From positions 62,001-126,000 of the forward strand of contig JBBILR010000003.1 of NCBI GenBank assembly GCA_037444825.1: a stretch of 64,000 bases of DNA, in the 5' to 3' direction. The notes beneath the pieces were generated by a model. It had not been told where the DNA came from, did no database searches, and saw only the letters and a program-made list of their open reading frames with translations. The translations under genes and the position numbers were made by a program. The DNA comes from JBFLVU01 sp037444825. Its GTDB lineage: Bacteria > Acidobacteriota > UBA4820 > DSQY01. Of this stretch, positions 8,659 through 15,976 are shown piece after piece; positions within the stretch are counted from its first letter, which is position 1, and the number at the start of each line of letters is the position of its first letter.

Positions 8659-9897
8659 GTGGCGGGCGAAGGGAGCTGGATCCACGACTGGAACGCCCCG
8701 GAGGAGGTCCCTACCCCTCCGCCGCCGCCCCCGCCGGAACTGGACGACGAGACGTTGCGGGACGGCCTCCAGCACCCCTCCGCCAAGGCGCCGCCGCTCC
8801 AGGCCAAGCGGGAGTTCCTGCACATCCTCTCCGCCGTGGGCATCCAGGCCGCCGACATCGGCATGCCCGCCGCCGGCCTCCAGGCGCTGGAAGACTGCGT
8901 GTTTCTCGCACGCGAAGTGGCGCGCCACCGGCTGCCGCTGAGGCCCAACTGTGCCGCCCGGACCGTGGGAAAGGACGTCCGGGCCGTGGTGGAGATCTCC
9001 CAGCGGGCGGGCCTGGCGGTGGAGGTGGCCGCCTTCATCGGGTGCAGCGAGGCCCGCCGGAAGGTGGAGGGGTGGGACCTGGCCTACCTGAGGAAGATCA
9101 CGCGGGAGACCGTCTCCCTCGCCGTCCGGGCGGGCCTTCCGGTGATGTACGTCACGGAGGACAGCACCCGGACCAGCGCCGCGGTTCTGCGGGACCTCTT
9201 TCTCACCGCCATCGAGAGCGGCGCCCGGAGGATCTGCGCCGCCGACACGGCGGGCCACGCCTTGCCCCACGGGGCGGCCCGGTTGGTGGCCTTTCTCCGG
9301 AAGGTGGCGGCCGAGTCGGGGGAGGAGGTGGCGGTGGACTGGCACGGCCACATGGACCGGGGCATGGGCCTGGCCTGTTCCCTGGCGGCCTGGAAGTCGG
9401 GGGTTTCCCGCATCCACGGCTCGGCCCTGGGGCTCGGGGAGCGGGTGGGCAACACCCCCCTGGACCTCCTCATCGTGAACCTGAAGATGGAAGGCGCCTG
9501 GCCCCGGGACGTCAAGGCGCTCTCGGACTATGTGGCCTGGACCTCGCGGTGGACGGGGGTCCCCGTTCCCTGGAACTACCCGGTCTTCTCCCCGGAGGCC
9601 TTCCGCACGGGCACGGGCGTCCACGCTTCGGCCCTCCTCAAGGCGCGGCAGATGGGCGACGCCGTCCTGGAGGACCACGTCTACTCCTCGGTGCCCGCCG
9701 CATGGTTCGGAAGGCGCCAGACCATCGCGGTGGGGCCCATGTCCGGCGATTCCAACATCGTCGCCTGGCTCTTGGAGCACCGGGAGGAGGTGACGGAGGA
9801 GCGGGTGGCCGCCATCCGGGCCCTCGCCAAGAAATCGGACAGCCTCCTCAGCGACGACGAGATCCGCGACGCCCTGCAGAGGCTGGAGACGCCGTGA
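8659..9897 (+). CDS. DRE-TIM metallolyase (HMG-CoA lyase/2-isopropylmalate synthase-like)
   Basis: The product is 412 aa from a GTG with GGGGAG upstream; an earlier start would run through the hydratase gene. Residues 28-40 contain DDETLRDGLQHP, the metal-binding DRE-TIM signature. HGHMDRG supplies the metal-ligand histidines and HGSALGLGERVGN the conserved Gly-rich loop. The N-terminal 25 residues include an eight-proline stretch. The family joins or cleaves acyl-CoA and 2-oxoacid carbon skeletons. The catalytic barrel plus a C-terminal extension suits a LeuA-like condensing enzyme rather than a minimal (about 300 aa) HMG-CoA lyase. Substrate is unresolved. Confidence 0.8.
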   Translation: MAGEGSWIHDWNAPEEVPTPPPPPPPELDDETLRDGLQHPSAKAPPLQAKREFLHILSAVGIQAADIGMPAAGLQALEDCVFLAREVARHRLPLRPNCAARTVGKDVRAVVEISQRAGLAVEVAAFIGCSEARRKVEGWDLAYLRKITRETVSLAVRAGLPVMYVTEDSTRTSAAVLRDLFLTAIESGARRICAADTAGHALPHGAARLVAFLRKVAAESGEEVAVDWHGHMDRGMGLACSLAAWKSGVSRIHGSALGLGERVGNTPLDLLIVNLKMEGAWPRDVKALSDYVAWTSRWTGVPVPWNYPVFSPEAFRTGTGVHASALLKARQMGDAVLEDHVYSSVPAAWFGRRQTIAVGPMSGDSNIVAWLLEHREEVTEERVAAIRALAKKSDSLLSDDEIRDALQRLETP

Positions 9898-10160
9898 CAC
9901 CCCGGCGGAACCGAAGGGAGTGGGAGGCCTTTCTCGAGGACCTCAAGGAGGGTCTTCGGAAGATGGGCATCGACTTCCGCGAGACCTCCCGGATCCGGAG
10001 CCCCGGCGCCCTCTGCACCGTCCGGGGGCGGCGGGTCCTCATCGTCAACCGCTTCCTGGACCCCGACGAGAAGGCGGACCTCGTGCGCCGGGAACTCCGC
10101 GGCGCCGACCTGGAGGGCGTCTTCCTCAAGCCCGAGGTGAGGGAGTTCCTTGGCGGATAG
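9894..10160 (+). CDS. Small hypothetical protein (88 aa)
   Basis: The product is 88 aa and charged, starting at a GTG that overlaps the previous stop (GTGA) and ending 11 bp inside the CheD-like gene. The N-terminus is helical and basic. VRGRRVLIVNRFLDPDEKADLVRREL in the middle resembles small proteins found beside metabolic operons, but I do not recognise a family. It has no signal peptide, cysteine pair or membrane segment. Tight overlap on both sides supports a real translated gene. Confidence 0.6.
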   Translation: MTPRRNRREWEAFLEDLKEGLRKMGIDFRETSRIRSPGALCTVRGRRVLIVNRFLDPDEKADLVRRELRGADLEGVFLKPEVREFLGG

Positions 10161-10656
10161 ACCGGTCCTTCCCGTCCACATCGGCGAGTTCCGCGCGGCC
10201 TCGGATCCCTGCACGCTGGCGGTATACGGGCTCGGCTCCTGCGTGGCGTTGGTCCTCTTCGACCCGGAGGCCCGCGCCGGCGGGCTGGCCCACGTCCTGT
10301 TGCCGGGCCCGCGGCCCGCGGCGGACCCCCCCTCCGCCCTCCCCGCGAAGTACGCCACGGAGGCCCTGGACGCCCTGGTCCCCGCGTTGGAGGCGCTGGG
10401 AGGCCGGCGGGGGCGCCTAAGGGCGGCGCTGGCGGGCGGGGCACGGCTCTTCCAGGCGGCCGAGGAGGTGGACAGCAACATCGGCCCCCGCAACGCCGCC
10501 GCGGTGAAGGCCCGCCTCGAGGAGTCGGGCATCCCGCTGGCCGCCGAGGAGCTGGGCGGCACCCAGGGCCGCACGGTCCTTCTCCACCTGCCCGACCTCC
10601 TTCTGGAGGTCCGCACCCTGAGGGGCGGGCGGATCACCCTGCCCCTCCGTTCATGA
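10150..10656 (+). CDS. cheD: CheD-like protein (chemoreceptor glutamine deamidase family), orphan
   Basis: The product is 168 aa, the usual CheD length. YGLGSCVALVLFD holds the catalytic Cys and GGLAHVLLP the catalytic His of the CheD papain-like fold. GGARLF and NIGPRNA are also conserved. The threonine normally six residues before the Cys is Val here (AVYGLGSC), so part of the known triad is changed and deamidase activity is uncertain. The TTG start has GAGGGAG five bases upstream. No che, mcp or flagellar gene is in the window. It overlaps both its neighbours. Confidence 0.8.
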   Translation: MADRPVLPVHIGEFRAASDPCTLAVYGLGSCVALVLFDPEARAGGLAHVLLPGPRPAADPPSALPAKYATEALDALVPALEALGGRRGRLRAALAGGARLFQAAEEVDSNIGPRNAAAVKARLEESGIPLAAEELGGTQGRTVLLHLPDLLLEVRTLRGGRITLPLRS

Positions 10657-11810
10657 CCGTGCCCTCCGCCGTCCCCGCCGCCCCGCCGTTTCCCTGGCGC
10701 CGCGCCAGGAGGGATTTGCTCGACTGGTTTCGGGAGAACCGGCGGGACCTCCCCTGGCGCCGGGAACGCGACCCGTACCGCGTCTGGATCAGCGAGGTCA
10801 TGCTCCAGCAGACCCGCGTGGAAACGGTGATCCCGTACTTCCGCGCGTTCCTTCGCCGCTTTCCCTCCCTCGAGTCGCTGGCCTCGGCCGACGAGGGGGA
10901 GGTCCTCAAGGTCTGGGAGGGGCTGGGCTACTACGCCCGGGCCCGGAGGCTCCCCGCCGCCGCCCGGGCGATCCTCGCCGCGGGAGGCTTCCCGCAGGAC
11001 GCCGAGGCCCTCCGCCGGCTTCCCGGCTTCGGCCCGTACACCGCCGGGGCCGTGGCCTCCCTGGCCTTCGGCCGGCGGGAGCCGGTCCTCGACGGCAACG
11101 TGAAACGCCTCTGGTGCCGCCTCTTCGCCGTGGAAGAGCCCCTGGTTGGCAAGACCGTCGCCCTTCTGTGGGGCTTCTCCCGGAAGGCGGTGGCGGAAGG
11201 CCCCCCCGGGGAGGTGAACGAGGCCCTCATGGAGCTGGGGGCCCTGGTCTGTACCCCCCGCCGCCCTTCCTGTCCGGCCTGCCCCCTGGCCTTCGCCTGC
11301 CGGGCGCGCCTTCTGGGCGACCCGGAGGCCTATCCCCGCCGAGCGTCCCGAAAACCTCTTCCGGAGGTCCGGGCGGCGGTGGCGATCCTGTGGAGCGGCT
11401 CACGGTTCGCCGTGACCCGAAGACCCTCCGGCGGGCTGTTGGGTGGCCTCTGGGAGCTCCCGGGGGGAAAGGTGGAGGCGGGGGAGAGCCCCGAGGAGGC
11501 CGTCGTTCGCGAGCTGTGGGAGGAGTTGGGCGCACGGGCGGAGGTGGTGGGGGCTCTCCCGGAGGTCCGCCACGCCTACAGCCACTTCCGGGTGGTCCTC
11601 CACCCCTTCGAATGCCGGCCCGCCAAGGGATCCTCCTTCTCGAGGACCACGGCCCCCTGCCGGTGGATCGCCCCCGAGGAGAGGGCCGATCTGCCCTTCC
11701 CCGCGGCCACGCGGAAGATCCTCGACGCCCGCTTCGGCGCGGGGGTCCCCAAGGCCGCCGAGGAGGCGGGCCCCTGGGGGCAAGGGTTACGAGAAGGAGG
11801 CGGGTCGTGA
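10653..11810 (+). CDS. mutY: A/G-specific adenine DNA glycosylase MutY with C-terminal Nudix domain
   Basis: The product is 385 aa. The N-terminal HhH-GPD glycosylase has SEVMLQQTRVETV with the catalytic Glu, and VLDGNVKRL with the catalytic Asp. The [4Fe-4S] motif is C-x6-C-x2-C-x5-C (CTPRRPSCPACPLAFAC). The enzyme removes A mispaired with 8-oxoG. The C-terminal MutT-like domain keeps a complete Nudix box (GKVEAGE, then RELWEELGA), whereas many MutY proteins have lost it, so it might also hydrolyse a nucleotide. The start overlaps the CheD stop (ATGA). Confidence 0.95.
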   Translation: MTVPSAVPAAPPFPWRRARRDLLDWFRENRRDLPWRRERDPYRVWISEVMLQQTRVETVIPYFRAFLRRFPSLESLASADEGEVLKVWEGLGYYARARRLPAAARAILAAGGFPQDAEALRRLPGFGPYTAGAVASLAFGRREPVLDGNVKRLWCRLFAVEEPLVGKTVALLWGFSRKAVAEGPPGEVNEALMELGALVCTPRRPSCPACPLAFACRARLLGDPEAYPRRASRKPLPEVRAAVAILWSGSRFAVTRRPSGGLLGGLWELPGGKVEAGESPEEAVVRELWEELGARAEVVGALPEVRHAYSHFRVVLHPFECRPAKGSSFSRTTAPCRWIAPEERADLPFPAATRKILDARFGAGVPKAAEEAGPWGQGLREGGGS

Positions 11811-12502
11811 GGAGCCAGGCCTTCCGTGACGAGGAAAAGGTAAAGGCTCTGGCGGGCAGCCCGCTCTTCCAGGGACTCGGTCCCGAAGACCTGGCCGCGG
11901 TGGGCCGTTCCACGGCAGGCCGCTCCTTCCGGACCGGGGAGCTCCTGTTCCTGGCCGGCCAGGAGGCCCGGGGCTTCTTCCTGATCCTCGAAGGGCGGGT
12001 GAAGCTCAGCCGCTTCGGGTCCGACGGGAGGGAGCAGGTTCTTCATATCCTGGGGGCGGGAGAGCCCTGCGGGGAGGTGCCGGTCTTCGAAGGGGGGGTC
12101 TACCCCGCCACCTGCACGTCCTTGACGCCGGTCCGGGCCCTGTACCTGCCCCGGGAGGCCTTCCTCGGCCTGGCCCGGCAACGCCCCCAGCTTCTCCTGG
12201 GCATGCTGGCCATCCTCTCCCGGCGCCTGAGGGCCCTCGTGGAGCTGGTGGACGACCTGGCCCTCAAGGAGGTGGCCCCCCGCCTGGCTCGGTGCCTTCT
12301 CGAAGAAGCCGGTGGAAGGGACATTTTAGAGCTTTCCATCTCCAAGGCCAACCTGGCCGCCCGGCTGGGAACCATCCCCGAGACGCTGAGCCGGGTCCTG
12401 GCCCGCCTTCAACGGGAGGGACTCCTGGAGGTGGAGGGGCGCACCGTGCGCCTTCTCGACCCGGCCGCTCTGAGGCGCCTCAGCGGAAACGACTCCCCGT
12501 AA
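11807..12502 (+). CDS. Crp/Fnr-family transcriptional regulator (HcpR-like candidate)
   Basis: The product is 231 aa from a GTG overlapping the mutY stop, with AAGGAGG seven bases upstream. Residues 15-130 form the cNMP/Fnr-type sensor barrel (RFGSDGREQVLHILGAGEPCGEVPVF). A dimer helix follows, then a winged-helix HTH with SKANLAARLGTIPETLSRVLARL, a Crp-type recognition helix. The N-terminal Fnr cysteine cluster is absent, so direct Fe-S oxygen sensing is unlikely. Its position directly before an Fnr-type palindrome and a ferredoxin of the type often found with hybrid-cluster protein suggests HcpR-like NO or redox sensing. That assignment is inference. Confidence 0.85.
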   Translation: MRSQAFRDEEKVKALAGSPLFQGLGPEDLAAVGRSTAGRSFRTGELLFLAGQEARGFFLILEGRVKLSRFGSDGREQVLHILGAGEPCGEVPVFEGGVYPATCTSLTPVRALYLPREAFLGLARQRPQLLLGMLAILSRRLRALVELVDDLALKEVAPRLARCLLEEAGGRDILELSISKANLAARLGTIPETLSRVLARLQREGLLEVEGRTVRLLDPAALRRLSGNDSP

Positions 12503-12518
12503 GAATGGGCGAGAGGCC

Positions 12519-12566
12519 GCGGGGAGGCGAGGGGAAGGAGGCCCCCAAGGGCCGGCCCCTCCCCGC
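12519..12566 (+). terminator. GC-rich nested hairpin after the Crp/Fnr gene
   Basis: GCGGGGAGG (12519-12527) pairs perfectly with CCTCCCCGC (12558-12566). Inside it GGCCC and GGGCC (12540-12553) form a second stem with a CCAA loop. It lies 16 bp after the regulator stop and probably separates that transcript from the downstream ferredoxin operon. No U-tract follows directly. Confidence 0.45.
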
Positions 12567-12610
12567 ACGCCTTTCGCCGGCCGCAACCCGCCCTTGGCTG
12601 GTTTTCCCTT

Positions 12611-12645
12611 CCGTCTTCCGCCCTCCGCCCTCCGCCTTCCGCCTT
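12611..12645 (+). repeat. Five tandem copies of a 7-mer (CCGCCYT)
   Basis: The units are CCGTCTT, CCGCCCT, CCGCCCT, CCGCCTT and CCGCCTT, contiguous with no spacer. This strand-biased pyrimidine tract lies between the terminator-like hairpin and the Fnr-type operator. It is a simple heptamer repeat and no coding role is visible. Confidence 0.8.
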
Positions 12646-12660
12646 TCCTTCCCCCCTCCC

Positions 12661-12674
12661 TTGACCTGGGTCAA
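12661..12674 (+). promoter_or_regulatory. Fnr/HcpR-type operator palindrome TTGACCTGGGTCAA
   Basis: TTGACC-TG-GGTCAA is a perfect 6-2-6 inverted repeat, of the TTGAC-N4-GTCAA kind bound by Fnr/Dnr/HcpR-type regulators. Its centre lies about 55 bp before the ferredoxin ATG, which allows a class II promoter with a start near 12709. The obvious candidate ligand is the Crp/Fnr protein encoded immediately upstream. Confidence 0.7.
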
Positions 12675-12722
12675 GGCGCCGGGCCGCGGAGAGCCCCACA
12701 CTTCCGCTCCTGGAGGTGGCCC

Positions 12723-13484
12723 ATGGCGGTTCGGAAGGTGGTTCGCATCGACGAAGAGAAGTGCGACGGGTGCGGTCTCTGCGTCCCCTCGTGCGCCGAG
12801 GGGGCCATCCGCGTCGTGGGGGGCAAGGCCCGGCTGGTCTCGGAGGTCCTCTGCGACGGCCTCGGGGCCTGCCTGGGGGAGTGCCCCCAGGGTGCCATCA
12901 CGGTGGAGGAGCGGGAGGCGGCCCCCTTCGACGAGAGGGCCGTGGAGGCTCACTTGGGGCCATCCCGGACCCAGACCACCCCGTCCCCGTCCCCCCAAGG
13001 CCTTACCCCCTTCCCGATCCACGGTGGGGGAGGGGGGTGTCCCGGCTCGCGAACCCTCGCCTTCTCCGATCCCCCCACGGGACGATCGGCCGCCCCCTCC
13101 CCTTCGGCCCTCCGGCAGTGGCCCGTTCAGCTTCACCTCGTCTCTCCCGCGGCGCCGTACTTCCAGGGGGCCCACGTCCTCCTGGCCGCCGACTGCACCG
13201 CCTTCGCCCTGGGGGACTTCCACGCGCGGTGGCTTCCCGGCAAGGCCCTGGCCGTCGCCTGCCCCAAGCTCGACCAGGGCCAGGAGGTCTACTTGCGTAA
13301 AATGGTTTCCCTGGTGGACGACGCCCGCATCGAGACCCTCACCGTCCTGGTGATGGAGGTTCCCTGTTGCGGGGGGCTCCTCCGCCTGGCCCAGGAGGCC
13401 CTGCGCCTCGCCCGGCGCAAGGTGCCCCTCAAGCGCGTGGTGGTGGGAATCCGGGGAGACCTCTTGGAGGAGGCATGGCTCTGA
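12723..13484 (+). CDS. 4Fe-4S ferredoxin of the Hcp-associated type
   Basis: The product is 253 aa. CDGCGLCVPSC with a second Cys group (CDGLGACLGECP) near residues 15-60 makes an N-terminal ferredoxin domain. After a Pro/Ser/Gly-rich linker (about 80-135), the C-terminal domain has LRQWPVQLHLVSPAAPYF, LLAADCTAF, CPKLD and MEVPCCGG. This arrangement is known from ferredoxins encoded near hybrid-cluster protein (Hcp). It probably passes electrons to an Hcp-like or membrane partner. The ATG has GGAGGTGG upstream, the operator at 12661 governs it, and the next gene overlaps it by 10 bp. No hcp is in the window. Confidence 0.85.
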   Translation: MAVRKVVRIDEEKCDGCGLCVPSCAEGAIRVVGGKARLVSEVLCDGLGACLGECPQGAITVEEREAAPFDERAVEAHLGPSRTQTTPSPSPQGLTPFPIHGGGGGCPGSRTLAFSDPPTGRSAAPSPSALRQWPVQLHLVSPAAPYFQGAHVLLAADCTAFALGDFHARWLPGKALAVACPKLDQGQEVYLRKMVSLVDDARIETLTVLVMEVPCCGGLLRLAQEALRLARRKVPLKRVVVGIRGDLLEEAWL

Positions 13485-14887
13485 ACGGAGACGGCCTTCC
13501 GGCGGTGAACCCTTCCCCCGGACCTCCGGCTTCCTCCCGGCGGCCCTCCCGGGAAGCGGCCCGATCCCCGGGCGGCTCCGTCTGGCCGGTGGCGGTCCTC
13601 TCCCTCCTGGCCTCCCTTCTCCTCGCCGCCCACTTTCTGAGGATGGGCCTCTGGGGGGGGGTGGCGGCCTCCCTGGCGGCTCCGCTGATTCTGCTGGTCC
13701 GGGAGGCATGGGTCCCCAGGGTTCTCGTCCTTCTCGCGTCGCTGGCGGCGGTCCTCTGGGCCTCCACGGGCTTCCGCCTGGCGGCGGAGCGCCGGGCCGC
13801 CGGGGAGCCGGTGGCGCGGCTGGCGCTCATTCTCGGCGCCGTGGCGGCCTTCAGCCTGTTGCCGGCCCTCCTCGCCTCCCTTCCCCGGTTCCGTTGCCGT
13901 TTCGCCCAAGGGGCCCCTTCGGCGGCCCTCTCCACCTCCGCCTTCGGCCTCACCTTCGCCTCTCTCCTGGCGATCCACCTCAAGGGCCCCGCCCACATGC
14001 TCCTCTTCAACCGTTTCCTGCCGGGCGGCGGCCTGCTGGAGGCCCTGGTCCTAGGGGCGTACGCCGCCTTCGTCGCGGGGCGCATGGCCGACCGGAAGTC
14101 CCAGCCCCTCTGGAGAAAGCGAGTCTGGACGGTCCTCTCCGTGGTGGTCCTCGGCCAGTTCGCGCTGGGCCTCATGGGCTTCGAGCGCTTCCTCATGAAC
14201 CCCGAGCGCCTCCATCCCCCGGTGCCGGCCCTCATCGTGGCCGCCCCACTCTTCCGCGGCGAGGGCTTTTTCATGCCCATCCTCTTCGGGGTGACGCTCC
14301 TCTTGGTGGGACCCGCATGGTGCAGCCACCTGTGCTACATCGGAGCCTGGGACCTCCGGGCCTCCACCGCCCGGAAGCGTCCCCTGGAGCTGCCCCCCTG
14401 GACCCGGGCCCTTCGGTGGGGCCTCCTCGCCGCGGTGGTCATCGGGGCCCTGATCCTGCGGGTGCTGGGCCTTCCGGGGTGGGCCGCCGCCGCCCTGGGC
14501 ATCGGCTTCGGTGCGGTGGGCGTCGTCCTCATGGTCCTCGGGTCCCGGCGGACGGGCACCATGGCCCACTGCACCGTCTTCTGCCCCATCGGCCTGCTGG
14601 CGAACCTGGGCGGAAAGGTCTCCCCCTTCCGACTGAAGATCGGTGAGATGTGCACCGACTGCAACGCCTGCATGCCCGTCTGCCGGTACGGGGCGCTCAC
14701 GCTGAAGGACATCGCCGCCCGACGGGCGGGCCTTTCCTGCACCCTCTGCGGCGATTGCCTCAGCCGCTGCAAGGACGGCCAGATCGGCTACCGCTTCCCC
14801 GGGCTCTCCCCCGGGGGCGCCCGAAACCTCTTTCTTCTCCTTGCGGTGTCCACCCACGCCGTCTTTCTCGGCGTCACCATGCTGTGA
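13475..14887 (+). CDS. NapH/NosR-like polytopic membrane 4Fe-4S protein
   Basis: The product is 470 aa. The ATG lies inside the preceding stop region and has TTGGAGGAGG upstream. About ten hydrophobic segments span residues 35-390. Cysteine motifs CSHLCYIGAWD and CTVFCPIG sit by the membrane, as in NapH/NosR/CcoG proteins. Two C-terminal 4Fe-4S clusters follow (CTDCNACMPVCRYG, CTLCGDCLSRCKDG). It should move electrons between the quinone pool and soluble iron-sulfur partners, here the co-transcribed ferredoxin. The exact terminal reaction is unknown. Confidence 0.85.
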   Translation: MALNGDGLPAVNPSPGPPASSRRPSREAARSPGGSVWPVAVLSLLASLLLAAHFLRMGLWGGVAASLAAPLILLVREAWVPRVLVLLASLAAVLWASTGFRLAAERRAAGEPVARLALILGAVAAFSLLPALLASLPRFRCRFAQGAPSAALSTSAFGLTFASLLAIHLKGPAHMLLFNRFLPGGGLLEALVLGAYAAFVAGRMADRKSQPLWRKRVWTVLSVVVLGQFALGLMGFERFLMNPERLHPPVPALIVAAPLFRGEGFFMPILFGVTLLLVGPAWCSHLCYIGAWDLRASTARKRPLELPPWTRALRWGLLAAVVIGALILRVLGLPGWAAAALGIGFGAVGVVLMVLGSRRTGTMAHCTVFCPIGLLANLGGKVSPFRLKIGEMCTDCNACMPVCRYGALTLKDIAARRAGLSCTLCGDCLSRCKDGQIGYRFPGLSPGGARNLFLLLAVSTHAVFLGVTML

Positions 14888-14933
14888 CCCGCGGCCGGTC
14901 CACCCCCCGCCGCCGGCGAAGGGCCTCTCCCCG

Positions 14934-14956
14934 GGCGCCCGGTGGCGCCGGGCGCC
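14934..14956. terminator. Bidirectional GC hairpin between convergent genes
   Basis: GGCGCCCGG and CCGGGCGCC form a 9-bp perfect stem with a five-base loop. It lies midway between the ends of the + strand Fe-S gene (14887) and the - strand radical SAM gene (14974). It has no U-tract on either side. Confidence 0.45.
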
Positions 14957-14973
14957 GGTCCCTCAGGGTGGAC

Positions 14974-15972
14974 TCACTCCGACGGGTTCCCGTCGTCCTC
15001 GAAGGGGTGGCCGTCTCGGGAGAAGTCGGGAAGGTAGTGGGCGGCGCTCTCCAGGGCCTGGACGTAGCCCTCGGTGAGGCCCTCCCGCTCCAGGGCCATG
15101 ACGGCCCGGGCGTACTCGCCGGCGCCGAGGGGACGGGAGAGCAGGGGGTGGTGTCGGGCGCGGTGGCGTGGGAAATACTGGGCCATGAGGCTCACCGCCA
15201 CCTCGCGCCCCAGGGAGGAGGCCAGGAAGTGGAGGACCTCCTCCGGCTGGGAGAGGCCGTTGGGCAGAACGAGGTGCCGGACGAGGAGACCCCTCACCGC
15301 GACGCCGTCTTCGTCCAGGCGAAGCGGGCCCACCTGGCGCCACATCTCCTGGAGGGCCGCCTGGGCGTTGGGGACGTACCCCACCGCGTCGGAGAGTTCG
15401 CGGGCGGGTCCCTCCTGGAAGTACTTGAAATCGGGCATGTAGACGTCCACGACGCCGTCCAGGAGCCGCAGGGTGGAGACGGAGTCGTAGCCTCCGGAGT
15501 TGTAGACCACGGGAAGCCGCAACCCCTTCCGGGCCGCCACGGCCAGGGCTTCCACCGCCTGGGGGACCACGTGGCTGGGGCTGACCCAATTCAGGTTGTG
15601 GACGCCTTGCCGCTGCAGGGAAAGGAAGACCTCCGCCAGCTCCTCCGCGGTAAGGACCCCCTCCCCCGGCCGCCACTCCTGGCTGATCTCGTGGTTCTGG
15701 CAGAAGAGGCAGTGGAGGTTGCAGTGGGCGAAGAAGACGGTCCCCGAGCCGTTTCGGCCGCTGATGCACGGCTCCTCGCCGCGGTGGACGCAGAAGGAGG
15801 CCACCTCGGCCAGACGGCCGGTTCGGCAGACCCCGCGCCGGTTGCGGAGGCGCCGCGTCCGGCAGTGGCGCGGGCAGACGCGGCACTCCGAAAGGAGGTC
15901 CAGCAGGGCCTCCACCCGGCGGTCCAACTCGCCGGACTCCAGCAGGTCCAGGTAGGCGGGGCGGGGATTCAC
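14974..15972 (-). CDS. Radical SAM protein, PflX/COG1313-like activase
   Basis: The product is 332 aa from a GTG. CNLHCLFCQN (CX3CX2C) near residue 85 binds the SAM-dependent [4Fe-4S] cluster. A preceding Cys-rich segment (CRVCPRHC, then CRTG) is typical of the PflX-like subgroup. YNSGGYDS and YMPDFKYF are further conserved segments. The family resembles pyruvate formate-lyase activases, but targets are mostly unknown and no glycyl-radical enzyme adjoins. It is the last gene of a long - strand operon, 4 bp after fabK. Confidence 0.85.
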   Translation of the reverse strand: MNPRPAYLDLLESGELDRRVEALLDLLSECRVCPRHCRTRRLRNRRGVCRTGRLAEVASFCVHRGEEPCISGRNGSGTVFFAHCNLHCLFCQNHEISQEWRPGEGVLTAEELAEVFLSLQRQGVHNLNWVSPSHVVPQAVEALAVAARKGLRLPVVYNSGGYDSVSTLRLLDGVVDVYMPDFKYFQEGPARELSDAVGYVPNAQAALQEMWRQVGPLRLDEDGVAVRGLLVRHLVLPNGLSQPEEVLHFLASSLGREVAVSLMAQYFPRHRARHHPLLSRPLGAGEYARAVMALEREGLTEGYVQALESAAHYLPDFSRDGHPFEDDGNPSE

Positions 15973-15976
15973 GGGG

